A stretch of DNA of 64,000 nt, taken from Megaleporinus macrocephalus. Lineage: Eukaryota; Chordata; Actinopteri; Characiformes; Anostomidae. A program made the position numbers and the translations under genes. The stretch covers positions 5,602,684-5,666,683 of the forward strand of contig CM038716.1 in the NCBI GenBank assembly GCA_021613375.1. Direction: 5' to 3'. The notes under the pieces were generated by a model, which worked only from the letters and a program-made list of their open reading frames with translations, did no database searches and was not told the DNA's origin. Positions 14,757 through 25,800 of this stretch are shown piece by piece. How positions within the stretch are numbered: the first letter of the stretch is position 1; every line of letters starts with the position of its first letter.

Positions 14757-15772
14757 ATAGAAGTAGAAGGTGGGTGTTTTTAATAGAGTGGCCAGTTAAT
14801 AAAAGTAAAAGGTGGGTGTTTTTAATAAAGTGGCCAGTTAATAAAAGTAAAAGGTGGGTGTTTCTAATAAAGTGGCCAGTTAGTGGAAGTAGAAGGTGGG
14901 TGTTTCTAATAAAGTGGCCAGTTAGTAAAAGTAGAAGGTGGGTGTTTCTAATAAAGTGGCCAGTTAGTAGAAGTAGAAGGTGAGTGTTTCTAATAAAGTG
15001 GTCAGTTAGTAAAAGTAGAAGGTGGGTGTTTCTAATAAAGTGGCCAGTTAGTAGAAGTAGAAGGTGTGTGTTTCTAATAAAGTGGGCAGGTAGTGAAAGT
15101 AGAAGGTGGGTGTTTCTAATAAAGTGGCCAGTTAGTGGAAGTAGAAGGTGGGTGTTACTAATAAAGTGAGCAGTTATTGGAAGTAGAAAGTGGGTGTTTC
15201 TAATAAAGTGGCCAGTTAGTGGAATTAGAAGGTGGGTGTTTCTAATAAAGTGGTCAGTTAGTAGAAGCAGAAGTTGGGTGTTTTTAATAAAGTGGCCAGT
15301 TAGTAGAATTAGAGGGTTGTGTTTCTAATAAAGTGGCCAGTCAGTAGAAGTAGAAGTTGGGTGTTTCTAATAAAGTGGCCAGTAAGTGGAAGTAGAAGGT
15401 GTGTGTTTCTAATAAAGTGGCCAGTTAGTAGAAGCAGAAGTTGTGTGTTTTTAATAAAGTGGCCAGTTAATAAAAGTAGAAGGTAGTTTCTGATAAAGTG
15501 GCCAGTTAGTGGAAGTGAAAGGTGGGTATTTCTAATAAAGTGGCCAGTTAGTGGAGGTAGAAGGTGGGTGTTTCTAATAAAGTGGCCAGTTAGTAGAATT
15601 AGAGGGTTGTGTTTCTAATAAAGTGGCCAGTCAGTAGAAGTAGAAGTTGGGTGTTTCTAATAAAGTGGCCAGTAAGTGGAAGTAGAAGGTGTGTGTTTCT
15701 AATAAAGTGACCTGTGAGTGAAAATAGAAGGTGGGTGTTTCTAATAAAGTGGCCAGATAGAAGAAGCAGATG
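14757..15772 (+). repeat. 42-bp minisatellite, array 1
   Basis: About 24 units containing GTGTTTCTAATAAAGTGGCC followed by AGTTAGTGGAAGTAGAAGGT. Each unit is 42 bp, so frames stay open as FLIKWPVSGSRRWV repeats; this is not a protein. Units vary more than in array 2, and a block (15290-15400 against 15590-15700) is duplicated. The array ends about 100 bases from the exon 10 donor. Confidence 0.96.
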
Positions 15773-15869
15773 GTTTATAATTATATTGCTACACACTGTG
15801 ATTGTGATATGTCCTGCAGTATATTGGAGACATATGATTGAACCAGTAATACTGTGTGCATTCTCTTAC

Positions 15870-16076
15870 CCCGTACACCAGCTCCCCGACCATTCCATTC
15901 CATATTTTAGTCTCTGGATCCCTCGCGCCGTACTTCCCATCCGGAACTATTGAAATCTTGTACTTGATCCCGATATGCTTTGCGATTTCGGAGGCCAGAT
16001 CCACACAGTAACCCTCGTACTGATCATTCCCTTCATACATCTCCCAGTTCTTCTTCAGCATTACGTACGGTCCCTC
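15870..16076 (-). CDS. gria4: gria4 exon 10: S1 half of the glutamate-binding domain
   Basis: A 207-nt exon of 69 codons, [10 protein letters not shown] to GELVYG, phase 0 at both ends. The acceptor GTAG is preceded by a normal pyrimidine tract and the donor is GTAAGA. It is the first part of lobe D1 of the clamshell that binds glutamate. Visible binding-pocket positions are E1 and Y4 (E402 and Y405 in mature GluA2 numbering) and Y49 in DGKYGARD (Y450), all conserved. [20 protein letters not shown] is near identical to GluA4. Substitutions against mammalian GluA4 as remembered are conservative (for example H to W after KKN, F to Y after EM). The 42-bp minisatellite ends only about 100 bases past the donor. 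Confidence 0.95.
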
Positions 16077-16080
16077 CTAC

Positions 16081-16484
16081 AGCACACAGAGAGGGAGAAA
16101 GAGGAAAGGTGGGAAGGGACGGTAAAACTGGTCATATGTCAGTAATAGCCTCAGACTGCTGTTTGGACTGCTTTTATTAATTTATTCTACACTAAATGTT
16201 TTGCAGGAAAGTTTAAATATGGCACAGTATTAAAAATAATACAGATCATTACTACCACTGCTACTTCTAATAATAAGAAGCCTATTGTGATTTCAAGATA
16301 GTAATTAATAGTAATGATTAATTGTGCAGAGTTAATATGTATAAGTTATGTTATAACAACAACTGTGTAGATGCTGACACTGGATTTGACCCCTGTAGCT
16401 CCTTCTGACCGTAGACAGTATGTATATTACAGACAAGGGCATGAAAGTTAAAATATTTTACAATAATGCTGTTGATTGAAAAGG
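16081..16484. other. intron 9 beside exon 10 acceptor
   Basis: Holds the pyrimidine tract of exon 10 (plus-strand purines at 16081-16110) and then AT-rich intron sequence. Confidence 0.5.
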
Positions 16485-17490
16485 ACAGGGCTAAACTACT
16501 GAATGCCGAATGGATGGGGCTAAACTACTGAATGCCGAATGGGTGGGGCTAAACTAATGTATGCCGAATGGGTGGGGCTAAACTACTGAATGCCGAATGG
16601 GTGGGGCTAAACTACTGAATGCTGAATGGGTGGGGCTAAACTACTGAATGTTGAGTGGGTGAGGCTGAAATGCTGTAGGCTGAATTGATAGTGCAAAACT
16701 GCTGTAGGCTGAATGGGTGGGGCAAAGCTGCTGTAGGCTGAATGGGTGTGGCTAAACTGCTGCTGGTTGAATAAGTGGGGCTAAACTGCTGTAGGCTAAA
16801 TGGGTGGGGCTAAACTGCTGTTGGTTGAATGGTCAGGGCTAAATTGCTATAGATTGAATGGGCAGGGCTAAACTACTGTAGGCTAAAGGAGCAGGATTAA
16901 TTGCTGTAGGCTGACTGGGCGGGGCTAAACTGCTATATGCGGAATGAGTGGTGCTTAACTGCTATATGCGGAATGGGCAGAATTAATTATTGTAGGCTGA
17001 CTGGGCGGGGCTAAACTACTGTATGCTTAATGGGTGGGGCTAAACTGCTGTAGGGCTAAAATGCTTTAGACTGAATTGGTAGTGGAAAGCTGCTGTAGGC
17101 TGAATGGGTGGGGCTAAACTGCTGTAGGCTGAATGGGTGGGGCTAAACCGGTATATGCGGAATGGGCGGTGCTAAACTGCTGTAGGCTGAATGGGTGGTG
17201 CTAAACTGCTATATGCGGAATTGGCGGTGCTAAACTGATATAGGCTGAATGGGTGGGGCTAAACTGCTGTAGGCTGAATAGGTGGGGCTAAACTGCTATA
17301 TGCGGAATGGGCGGTACTAAACTGCTGTAGGCTGAATGGGCAGGGCTAAACTGATATAGGCTGAATGGGTGTGGCTAAACTGATATAGGTTAAATAGGTG
17401 GGGCTAAACTGCTGTAGGCTGAATGGGTGGAGCTAAACTGCTGTAGGCTGTATGGGTGGGGCTAAACTGCTATAGGCTAAATACTGGGCA
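16485..17490. repeat. 29-bp minisatellite (GGGGCTAAACTGCTGTAGGC)
   Basis: About 34 units whose core is GGGTGGGGCTAAACTGCTGT followed by AGGCTGAAT. Variants carry ATATGCGGAATGGGCGGTGC. The first units use CTACTGAATGCCGAAT and are more alike, suggesting growth from separate ends. Confidence 0.94.
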
Positions 17491-18119
17491 GAACTAAATG
17501 TATGTTATAATTATCAAATATAAGACTAAAACAAATTATATTTATTCTATTAAATAATACAAAGCTAGCACTGCTGTCATACTTTTAGTCTGTAGAGATC
17601 ATACGGGTTCCTCTCTGAAATGAGGAAATGTGAAACAGTTTCCTGACAGAGTGTGGAAAAAAAAGATCAAACGGATGAAGTCCAGCAGCTTCTCAGCAAA
17701 GGTTAGTGTGTTAATAAACCCAGAACCTTCCACTCCACTCAGAACTCAACTGGGAGTGGAACTGGTGTGAATTTAATCAGCAGATTATTGCCAGCCATAA
17801 AATAAAACCCTTTATAATCGGCTGTGTTAGCTATAAAAGCCCGAACAATGCATTACACCCCGCAGACACAGAATAAAACTCTCTGAGTGAGAAATAAATA
17901 CAGTGTTCATTAAATAATAATCAATTAATACAGTTCTAACATCCCGAGATCTGCACACAGTTCCTCGTTCCTGCATTATAGGTCACGAAATATCATTACG
18001 TGAGTCAATAATGTTTCCCTCTGATGAATTAATGATGACGCCAATAATAAGGAGGAACCACAAATGTCAACGCCAGTCAGCAAAGATCAGATACAATCAG
18101 CATAGGGGGGTCAAGTAAT
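17491..18119. other. intron 9 sequence, nothing recognised
   Basis: AT-rich intron sequence between two arrays. No gene or element is supported. Confidence 0.5.
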
Positions 18120-18139
18120 CACCCTCTCCGGGCTCCACC

Positions 18140-19100
18140 TACAAATGTGTTTCTCATTAGGTATAACTCTAAATGTAGGTATTATATATAAACTGAGTCT
18201 ACAGTTTCTCATTCGGTTGAATATATAACTGTAAATGTAGGTATTGTATATAAACTGAGTCTACAGTTTCTCATTAGGTTGAATATATAACTCTAAATGT
18301 AAGTATTGTATATAAACTGAGTCTACAGTTTCTCATTCGGTTGAATTTATAACTCTAAATGTAGGTATAGTATGTTAACTGAGTCTACAGTTTCTCATTC
18401 GGTTGAATGTATAACTCTAAATGTAGGTATTGTATATAAACTGAGTCTACAGTTTCTCATTAGGTTGAATGTATAACTCTAAATGTAGGTATAGTATGTT
18501 AACTGAGTCTACAGTTTCTCATTAGGTTGAATGTATAACTCTAAATGTAGGTATAGTATATAAACTGAGTCTACAGTTTCTCATTAGGTTGAATGTATAA
18601 CTCTAAATGTAGGTATAGTATGTTAACTGAGTCTACAGTTTCTCATTCGGTTGAATGTATAACTCTAAATGTAGGTACTGTGATATAAACTGAGTCTACA
18701 GTTTCTCATTAGGTTGAATGTATAACTTAAAATGTAGGTATTGTATATAAACTTAGTTCTACAGTTTCTCATTAGGTTGAATGTATAACTTAAAATGTAG
18801 GTATTGTATATAAACTGAGTCTACAGTTTCTTATTAGGTTGAATATAGAACTCTAAATGCAGGTACTGTGATATAAACTGAGTTCTACAGTTTCTCATTA
18901 GGTTAAATGTATAACTGTAAATGTAGAGATTGTATATAAAATGAGTCTACAGTTTCTCATTAGGTTGAATGTATAACTCTAAATGTAGGTATGGTGATAT
19001 AAACTGAGTTCTTTAGTTTCTCATTAGGTTGAATGTATAACTCTAAATGTAGATATTGTATATAAATTGAATTCTACAGTTTCTCATTAGGTTGTATGGA
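18140..19100. repeat. 62-bp minisatellite
   Basis: About 15 units of roughly 62 bp with the words CTCTAAATGTAGGTATTGTA, AACTGAGTCTACAGTTTCTC and ATTAGGTTGAATGTATAA. Variants alternate TTGTATATAA with TAGTATGTTAA, and a later type has GTACTGTGATATAAAC. Confidence 0.94.
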
Positions 19101-20890
19101 TTTTTTTAACAAGAGTTCTGTAAAAAAAAAAGAAGAGTAGTTACAATAGAACATATTTGTGGGCGGAGCTTAGCCATGTAAATTCAGAAAAGTAATTATT
19201 TATACAATATAATCAACAGCGAGAAAACCACAATGTTCAGCTTCAATATATGCAATGACAACAATAATGATAATAATAATTAAACTTTGACACAAATACA
19301 GTTATAATGAACTGTATTATACAATAATAAATACAACTTTTCAAGTTCATTTCAGTCCATTTTGGGCCATTTTATCAGTTTTTACATGTTTACATCAAGG
19401 TTATATAACAAAATGAAAAAAGCTTTATAATTATGAGAAATCATGCTTTTTGTCGTTCCTCAATGAAAAATTAATATTGTACTTAACAGGTTGTTTATAG
19501 ACAGTGATGAACTTCATCTGTACATACATCAAATAAACAACAGTCAAGCAAACAAACCAAATGCAGCACAATGCAGCACCTTATGCAGTAATCTGAAAAA
19601 CATTTAATTGACAAAAAGAAAAGAATCTAAACAAACTATTTTTATGTTTAAAAAATGTCAAAAGTCTACACTAAAAAGGGACATTAGTTTAGAATAGGGT
19701 AATAATAGGCTAAAAATGGTCAGAGTAAACTAATAATAAAGTAAAAATAAACTAAATAGTGATACAAAATTATAAAACATGTTTCTATAAAGCAAAAGCA
19801 TTTAAATAAACTAAAATCTAAAAATACAATCACAAAACAATTTATGAAATTATGAACAATCTAAAGCATCTACATAACTTTAAAATAAACTGAAAAGAGT
19901 CATAATCAACAAAAAACTGCCTGAATAATACAAAAGCATCAGAATTAACTTGTAAATGGTCATTGTAAACTAAAAATAAAGTAAAAATGGTCAAAGAAAT
20001 AAAAGTATAAATGGGCGAAACAAACTGAAAAGGATTAAAATTAATTTAAAAGTTTACAGCAATCTAAACTAATACAAACTGAAATATGCCAGAAATTACA
20101 ATAAAGGGTCTAATTTAACTACAAAAACAAAAAATGAACATGAATAAATTGTAGTTCAAAGTGAACTAAAAATAAAAATGGATAAAAAATAGAACTGGTC
20201 AGAATGAACTAAACAAAGGTCAGAATAAAATAATAAGAAATGACAAAAAGAACTAGCTGCAATGTGTCAAAATCAACTACATACATAAAGAAAATAAACT
20301 ACAAAAGTATAAGAAATTTTAAAAATTGTCAAAATAACCTTAAAAATAGGCTTAAAAAGGAGAAACATGAACCACAGATTAGCTGAAAAGGGTCTGAATA
20401 AACAAGAAAGGGTCAGTGAACCATGAAGCAGAAAACTGAGATACATATAGTAGTGAAAATGATAACCGCCCCCCAACCCCACCCTCCAGACCATGTTCAG
20501 ACAGTAAAGATGTAAACTACTAACATTATTTACAACAATATTATTATTAATACAGTAAAGAATCTAAATGAACCACACTTAATTAACATGAAGTCACAAC
20601 ACAGAACATATACTTTACTTTATATGTGTAAGGACATTCTCAGAGAACCAAAGAACCTGCTTTACAATAACTACATTCACTGCTCTGAGTTTTTACATCA
20701 TCAATACTATCTAATCAATACTTCTCTGATCAGGTTGACCGGTATGTGCTGGTCAGCCACTGACCAACACTCCAGCACAGTAACAGTGTAACAGTAACTG
20801 ATTAAGTGTTACAGCGTTGACACTAGAACTATTTACATCCATCTACAGAGAACCTACATCAGAGTTTTATATAATCTACATTCACTATTC
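19101..20890. other. A-rich degenerate sequence in intron 9
   Basis: From about 19600 to 20450 the sequence is made of loosely repeated words such as AAACTAAAAATGGTCA and AAAATAAACTAAA, apparently a decayed tandem repeat. The remainder is AT-rich. No gene is supported. Confidence 0.6.
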
Positions 20891-20907
20891 ACACATAATG
20901 ATGCTGT

Positions 20908-20908
20908 T

Positions 20909-20970
<62 letters not shown>

Positions 20971-22453
20971 CTTGTTTTCTCTCTTTCTCTGTTGTCCCTC
21001 TGCTCTCACTCTGGTAATTTTTCTCTCTCTATTCTGGTTTCCTCTCTTTCTCTCTCTCTCTCTCTCTTTGCTATTTTTTCTCTCTCTATTCTGGTTCTCT
21101 CTCTCTTTCTTGCTGTCTCTCTCTGTCTCTCTTTCTCTCTCTCTCTGTTTATTTCTCTCTATTCTGGCTCTCAGTGTTTGTGTTCTCTCTCTCTCTCTTT
21201 CTCGCTGTCTCTCTCTGTTTACTCTATTCTGTCTCTCTCTGTGTGTGTTTGTGTTCTTTCTCTCTCTGTCGCTCTCTCTCTCTTTCTCTCTCTCTCTCTT
21301 TCTTTGTTATTTTTTCTCTCTCTATTCTGGTTCTCTTCCTTTTTGTGTTCTCTCTCTCTCTTTCTCTCTGTCTCTCTCTGTTTACTCTCTACTCTCTCTC
21401 TCTCTCTCTCTCTGTGTTTGTGTTCTTTCTCTCTCTCTGTTGCTCTCTTTCTCTTTCTCTCTCTCTCTTTCTTGCTGTCTCTCTCTCTGTTTTTTTTCTC
21501 TCTCTCTCTCTGTTTATTTCTCTCTCTATTCTGGCTCTCAGTGTTTGTGTTCTCTCTCTCTCTTTCTCTCTGTCTATCTCTGTTTACTCTCTATTCTGTC
21601 TCTCTCTCTGTGTGTTTGTGTTCTTTCTCTCTCTCTGTTGCTCTTTCTCTTTCTCTCTCTCTCTCTTTCTCTGATATTTTTTATTTCTCTATTCTGGTTC
21701 TCTCTCCTTTTTTGTGTTCTCTCTCTCTTTCTCACTGTCTCTCTTTCTCTGTCTCTTTTTCTCTCTCTCTCTGTTTATTTCTCTCTCTATTCTGGCTCTC
21801 AGTGTTTGTGTTCTCTCTCTCTCTTTCTCGCTGTCTCTCTCTGTTTACTCTATTCTGTCTCTCTCTGTGTGTGTGTGTGTGTTTGTGTTTGTTCTCTCTC
21901 TGTCGCTCTCTCTCTCTCTCTCTATCTTTCTTTGTTATTTTTTCTCTCTCTATTCTGGTTCTCTCTCTCTTTCTCTCTCTCTCTATCTTTCTTTGTTATT
22001 TTTTCTCTCTCTATTCTGGTTCTCTTCCTTTTTGTGTTCTCTCTTTCTCTTTCTCTGTCTCTCTCTGTTTACTCTCTATTCTGTCTCTCTCTCTCTGTGT
22101 TTGTGTTCTTTCTCTCTCTATGTTGCTCTCTTTCTCTTTCTCTCTCTCTTTCTGTTATTTTTTCTTTCTCTATTCTGGTTCTCTTCCTTTTTGTGTTCTC
22201 TCTTTCTCTTTCTCTCTGTCTATCTCTGTTTACTCTCTATTCTGTCTCTCTCTCTGTGTTTGTGTTCTTTCTCTCTCTCTGTTGCTCTCTTTCTCTTTCT
22301 CTTTCTCTCTTTCTGTTATTTTTTCTTTCTCTATTCTGGTTCTCTCTCCTTTTTTGTGTTCTCTCTCTCTCTTTCTCGCTGTCTCTCTCTCTCTGTCTCT
22401 TTTTCTCTCTCTCTGTTTATTTCTCTCTCTATTCTGGCTCTCAGTGTTTGTGT

Positions 22454-22522
<69 letters not shown>

Positions 22523-22530
22523 GTCTCTCA
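20908..22530. repeat. CT-rich higher-order tandem repeat
   Basis: Apart from pure (CT)n ends, the tract repeats a larger module. The marker words TATTTTTTCTCTCTCTATTC (starts near 21070, 21308, 21939, 21996 and similar forms) and CTGGCTCTCAGTGTTTGTGT (near 21165, 21530, 21794, 22433) recur in order, giving modules of about 160-370 bases. Three long overlapping open frames here only reflect the lack of stops in CT repeats. In the gria4 transcript this tract is GA-rich. Confidence 0.95.
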
Positions 22531-22800
22531 GTAATTGCTGTTATCATTACTGGGTGAAGACTCTTATTCTTTTCACTCTCGTCCCCCTCCTCTGCTTCAG
22601 CTCACTCTGTTGATTCGGCTCTGATGTGACAATTCTTCTCGCCCAACAGACGACAAGAACAACTATCAGCTTTCTGATCGGTCTAATTAGCTCGTCTAAA
22701 TTTAGCCCAGCTTCTGGACTCAGACTCAGCTCAGAACTCAGACCGCCTGCAGGTGTTTATTCACTTTATACACTTTAACAAGAGACACACATACTGAAGC
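22531..22800. other. intron 9 spacer, nothing recognised
   Basis: Short unique-looking spacer between the CT tract and the 42-bp array. Confidence 0.45.
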
Positions 22801-22804
22801 GCAG

Positions 22805-25800
22805 TGTAGAAGTAGAAGGTGGGTGTTTCTAATAAAGTGGTCAGTTAGTGGAAGTAGAAGGTGGGTGTTTCTAATAAAGTGGCCAGTTAGTGGAAGTAGA
22901 AGGTGGGTGTTTCTAATAAAGTGTCCAGTTAGTGTAAGTAGAAGGAGGGTGTTTCTAATAAAGTGTCCAGTTAGTGTAAGTAGAAGGTGGGTGTTTCTAA
23001 TAAAGTGGTCAGTTAGTGGAAGTAGAAGGTGGGTGTTTCTAATAAAGTGGTCAGTTAGTGGAAGTAGAAGGTGGGTGTTTCTAATAAAGTGGTCAGTTAG
23101 TGGAAGTAGACGGTGGGTGTTTCTAATAAAGTGGTCAGTTAGTGGAAGTAGAAGGTGGGTGTTTCTAATAAAGTGGTCAGTTAGTGGAAGTAGACGGTGG
23201 GTGTTTCTAATATAGTGGTCAGTTAGTGGAAGTAGAAGGTGGGTGTTTCTAATAAAGTGTCCAGTTAGTGGAAGTAGAAGGTGGGTGTTTCTAATAAAGT
23301 GGCCAGTTAGTGGAAGTAGAAGGTAGATGTTTCTAATAAAGTGGCCAGTTAGTGGAAGTAGAAGGTGGGTGTTTCTAATAAAGTGTCCAGTTAGTGTAAG
23401 TAGAAGGAGGGTGTTTCTAATAAAGTGTCCAGTTAGTGTAAGTAGAAGGTGGGTGTTTCTAATAAAGTGTCCAGTTAGTGTAAGTAGAAGGTGGGTGTTT
23501 CTAATATAGTGTCCAGTTAGTGGAAGTAGAAGGTGTGTGTTTCTTATAAAGTGGCCAGTTAGTGGAAGTAGAAGGTAGGTGTTTCTTATAAAGTGGCCAG
23601 TTAGTGGAAGTAGAAGGTAGGTGTTACTAATAAAGTGGCCAGTTAGTAGAAGTACAAGGTGGTTGTTTTAATAAAGTAGCCAGTTAGTAGAAGTAGAAGG
23701 TAGTTTCCGATAAAGTGGCCAGTTAGTGGAAGTGAAAGGTAGGTGCTTCTAATAAAGTGACCAGTTAGTAGAAGTAGAAGGTGGGTGTTTCTAATATAGT
23801 GGTCAGTTAGTGGAAGTAGAAGGTGGGTGTTTCTAATATAGTGGTCAGTTAGTGGAAGTAGAAGGTGGGTGTTTCTAATATAGTGGTCAGTTAGTGGAAG
23901 TAGAAGGTGGGTGTTTCTAATATAGTGGTCAGTTAGTGGAAGTAGAAGGTGGGTGTTTCTAATAAAGTGGTCAGTTAGTGGAAGTAGAAGGTGGGTGTTT
24001 CTAATAAAGTGGCCAGTTAGTAGAAGTAGAAGGTGGGTGTTTCTAATATAGTGGTCAGTTAGTGGAAGTAGAAGGTGGGTGTTTCTAATATAGTGGTCAG
24101 TTAGTGGAAGTAGAAGGTGGGTGTTTCTAATATAGTGGTCAGTTAGTGGAAGTAGAAGGTGGGTGTTTCTAATAAAGTGGTCAGTTAGTGGAAGTAGAAG
24201 GTGGGTGTTTCTAATATAGTGGTCAGTTAGTGGAAGTAGACGGTGGGTGTTTCTAATATAGTGGTCAGTTAGTGGAAGTAGAAGGTGGGTGTTTCTAATA
24301 TAGTGGTCAGTTAGTGGAAGTAGAAGGTGGGTGTTTCTAATAAAGTGGTCAGTTAGTGGAAGTAGAAGGTGGGTGTTTCTAATAAAGTGTCCAGTTAGTG
24401 TAAGTAGAAGGAGGGTGTTTCTAATAAAGTGTCCAGTTAGTGTAAGTAGAAGGTGGGTGTTTCTAATAAAGTGTCCAGTTAGTGGAAGTAGAAGGTGTGT
24501 GTTTCTAATAAAGTGAGTCAGTTAGTGAAAGTAGAAGGTAGGTGTTTCTTATAAAGTGGCCAGTTAGTGGAAGTAGAAGGTAGGTGTTACTAATAAAGTG
24601 GCCAGTTAGTAGAAGTACAAGGTGGTTGTTTTAATAAAGTAGCCAGTTAGTAGAAGTAGAAGGTAGTTTCCGATAAAGTGGCCAGTTAGTGGAAGTGAAA
24701 GGTAGGTGCTTCTAATATAGTGGCCAGTTAGTGGAAGTAGAAGGTGGGTGTTTCTAATAAAGTGGACAGTTAGTGGAAGTAGAAGGTGGGTGTTTCTAAT
24801 ATAGTGGTCAGTTAGTGGAAGTAGAAGGTGGGTGTTTCTAATAAAGTGGTCAGTTAGTGGAAGTAGAAGGTGGGTGTTTCTAATATAGTGGTCAGTTAGT
24901 GGAAGTAGAAGGTGGGTGTTTCTAATAAAGTGGTCAGTTAGTGGAAGTAGAAGGTGGGTGTTTCTAATATAGTGGTCAGTTAGTGGAAGTAGAAGGTGGG
25001 TGTTTCTAATAAAGTGGTCAGTTAGTGGAAGTAGAAGGTGGGTGTTTCTAATAAAGTGGTCAGTTAGTGGAAGTAGAAGGTGGGTGTTTCTAATATAGTG
25101 GTCAGTTAGTGGAAGTAGAAGGTGGGTGTTTCTAATAAAGTGGTCAGTTAGTGGAAGTAGAAGGTGGGTGTTTCTAATATAGTGGTCAGTTAGTGGAAGT
25201 AGAAGGTGGGTGTTTCTAATAAAGTGGTCAGTTAGTGGAAGTAGAAGGTGGGTGTTTCTAATATAGTGGTCAGTTAGTGGAAGTAGAAGGTGGGTGTTTC
25301 TAATAAAGTGAGTCAGTTAGTGAAAGTAGAAGGTAGGTGTTTCTTATAAAGTGGCCAGTTAGTGGAAGTAGAAGGTAGGTGTTACTAATAAAGTGGCCAG
25401 TTAGTAGAAGTACAAGGTGGTTGTTTTAATAAAGTAGCCAGTTAGTAGAAGTAGAAGGTAGTTTCCGATAAAGTGGCCAGTTAGTGGAAGTGAAAGGTAG
25501 GTGCTTCTAATATAGTGGCCAGTTAGTGGAAGTAGAAGGTGGGTGTTTCTAATAAAGTGGACAGTTAGTGGAAGTAGAAGGTGGGTGTTTCTAATATAGT
25601 GGTCAGTTAGTGGAAGTAGAAGGTGGGTGTTTCTAATAAAGTGGTCAGTTAGTGGAAGTAGAAGGTGGGTGTTTCTAATATAGTGGTCAGTTAGTGGAAG
25701 TAGAAGGTGGGTGTTTCTAATAAAGTGGTCAGTTAGTGGAAGTAGAAGGTGGGTGTTTCTAATATAGTGGTCAGTTAGTGGAAGTAGAAGGTGGGTGTTT

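Noticed and set aside
20972..22613. Three overlapping frames of about 300-520 codons, Ser/Leu/Phe-rich
   Set aside because: CT-rich DNA has no stop codons in several frames; composition alone explains them. The same holds for frames at 36788-38001 and 59357-61003.
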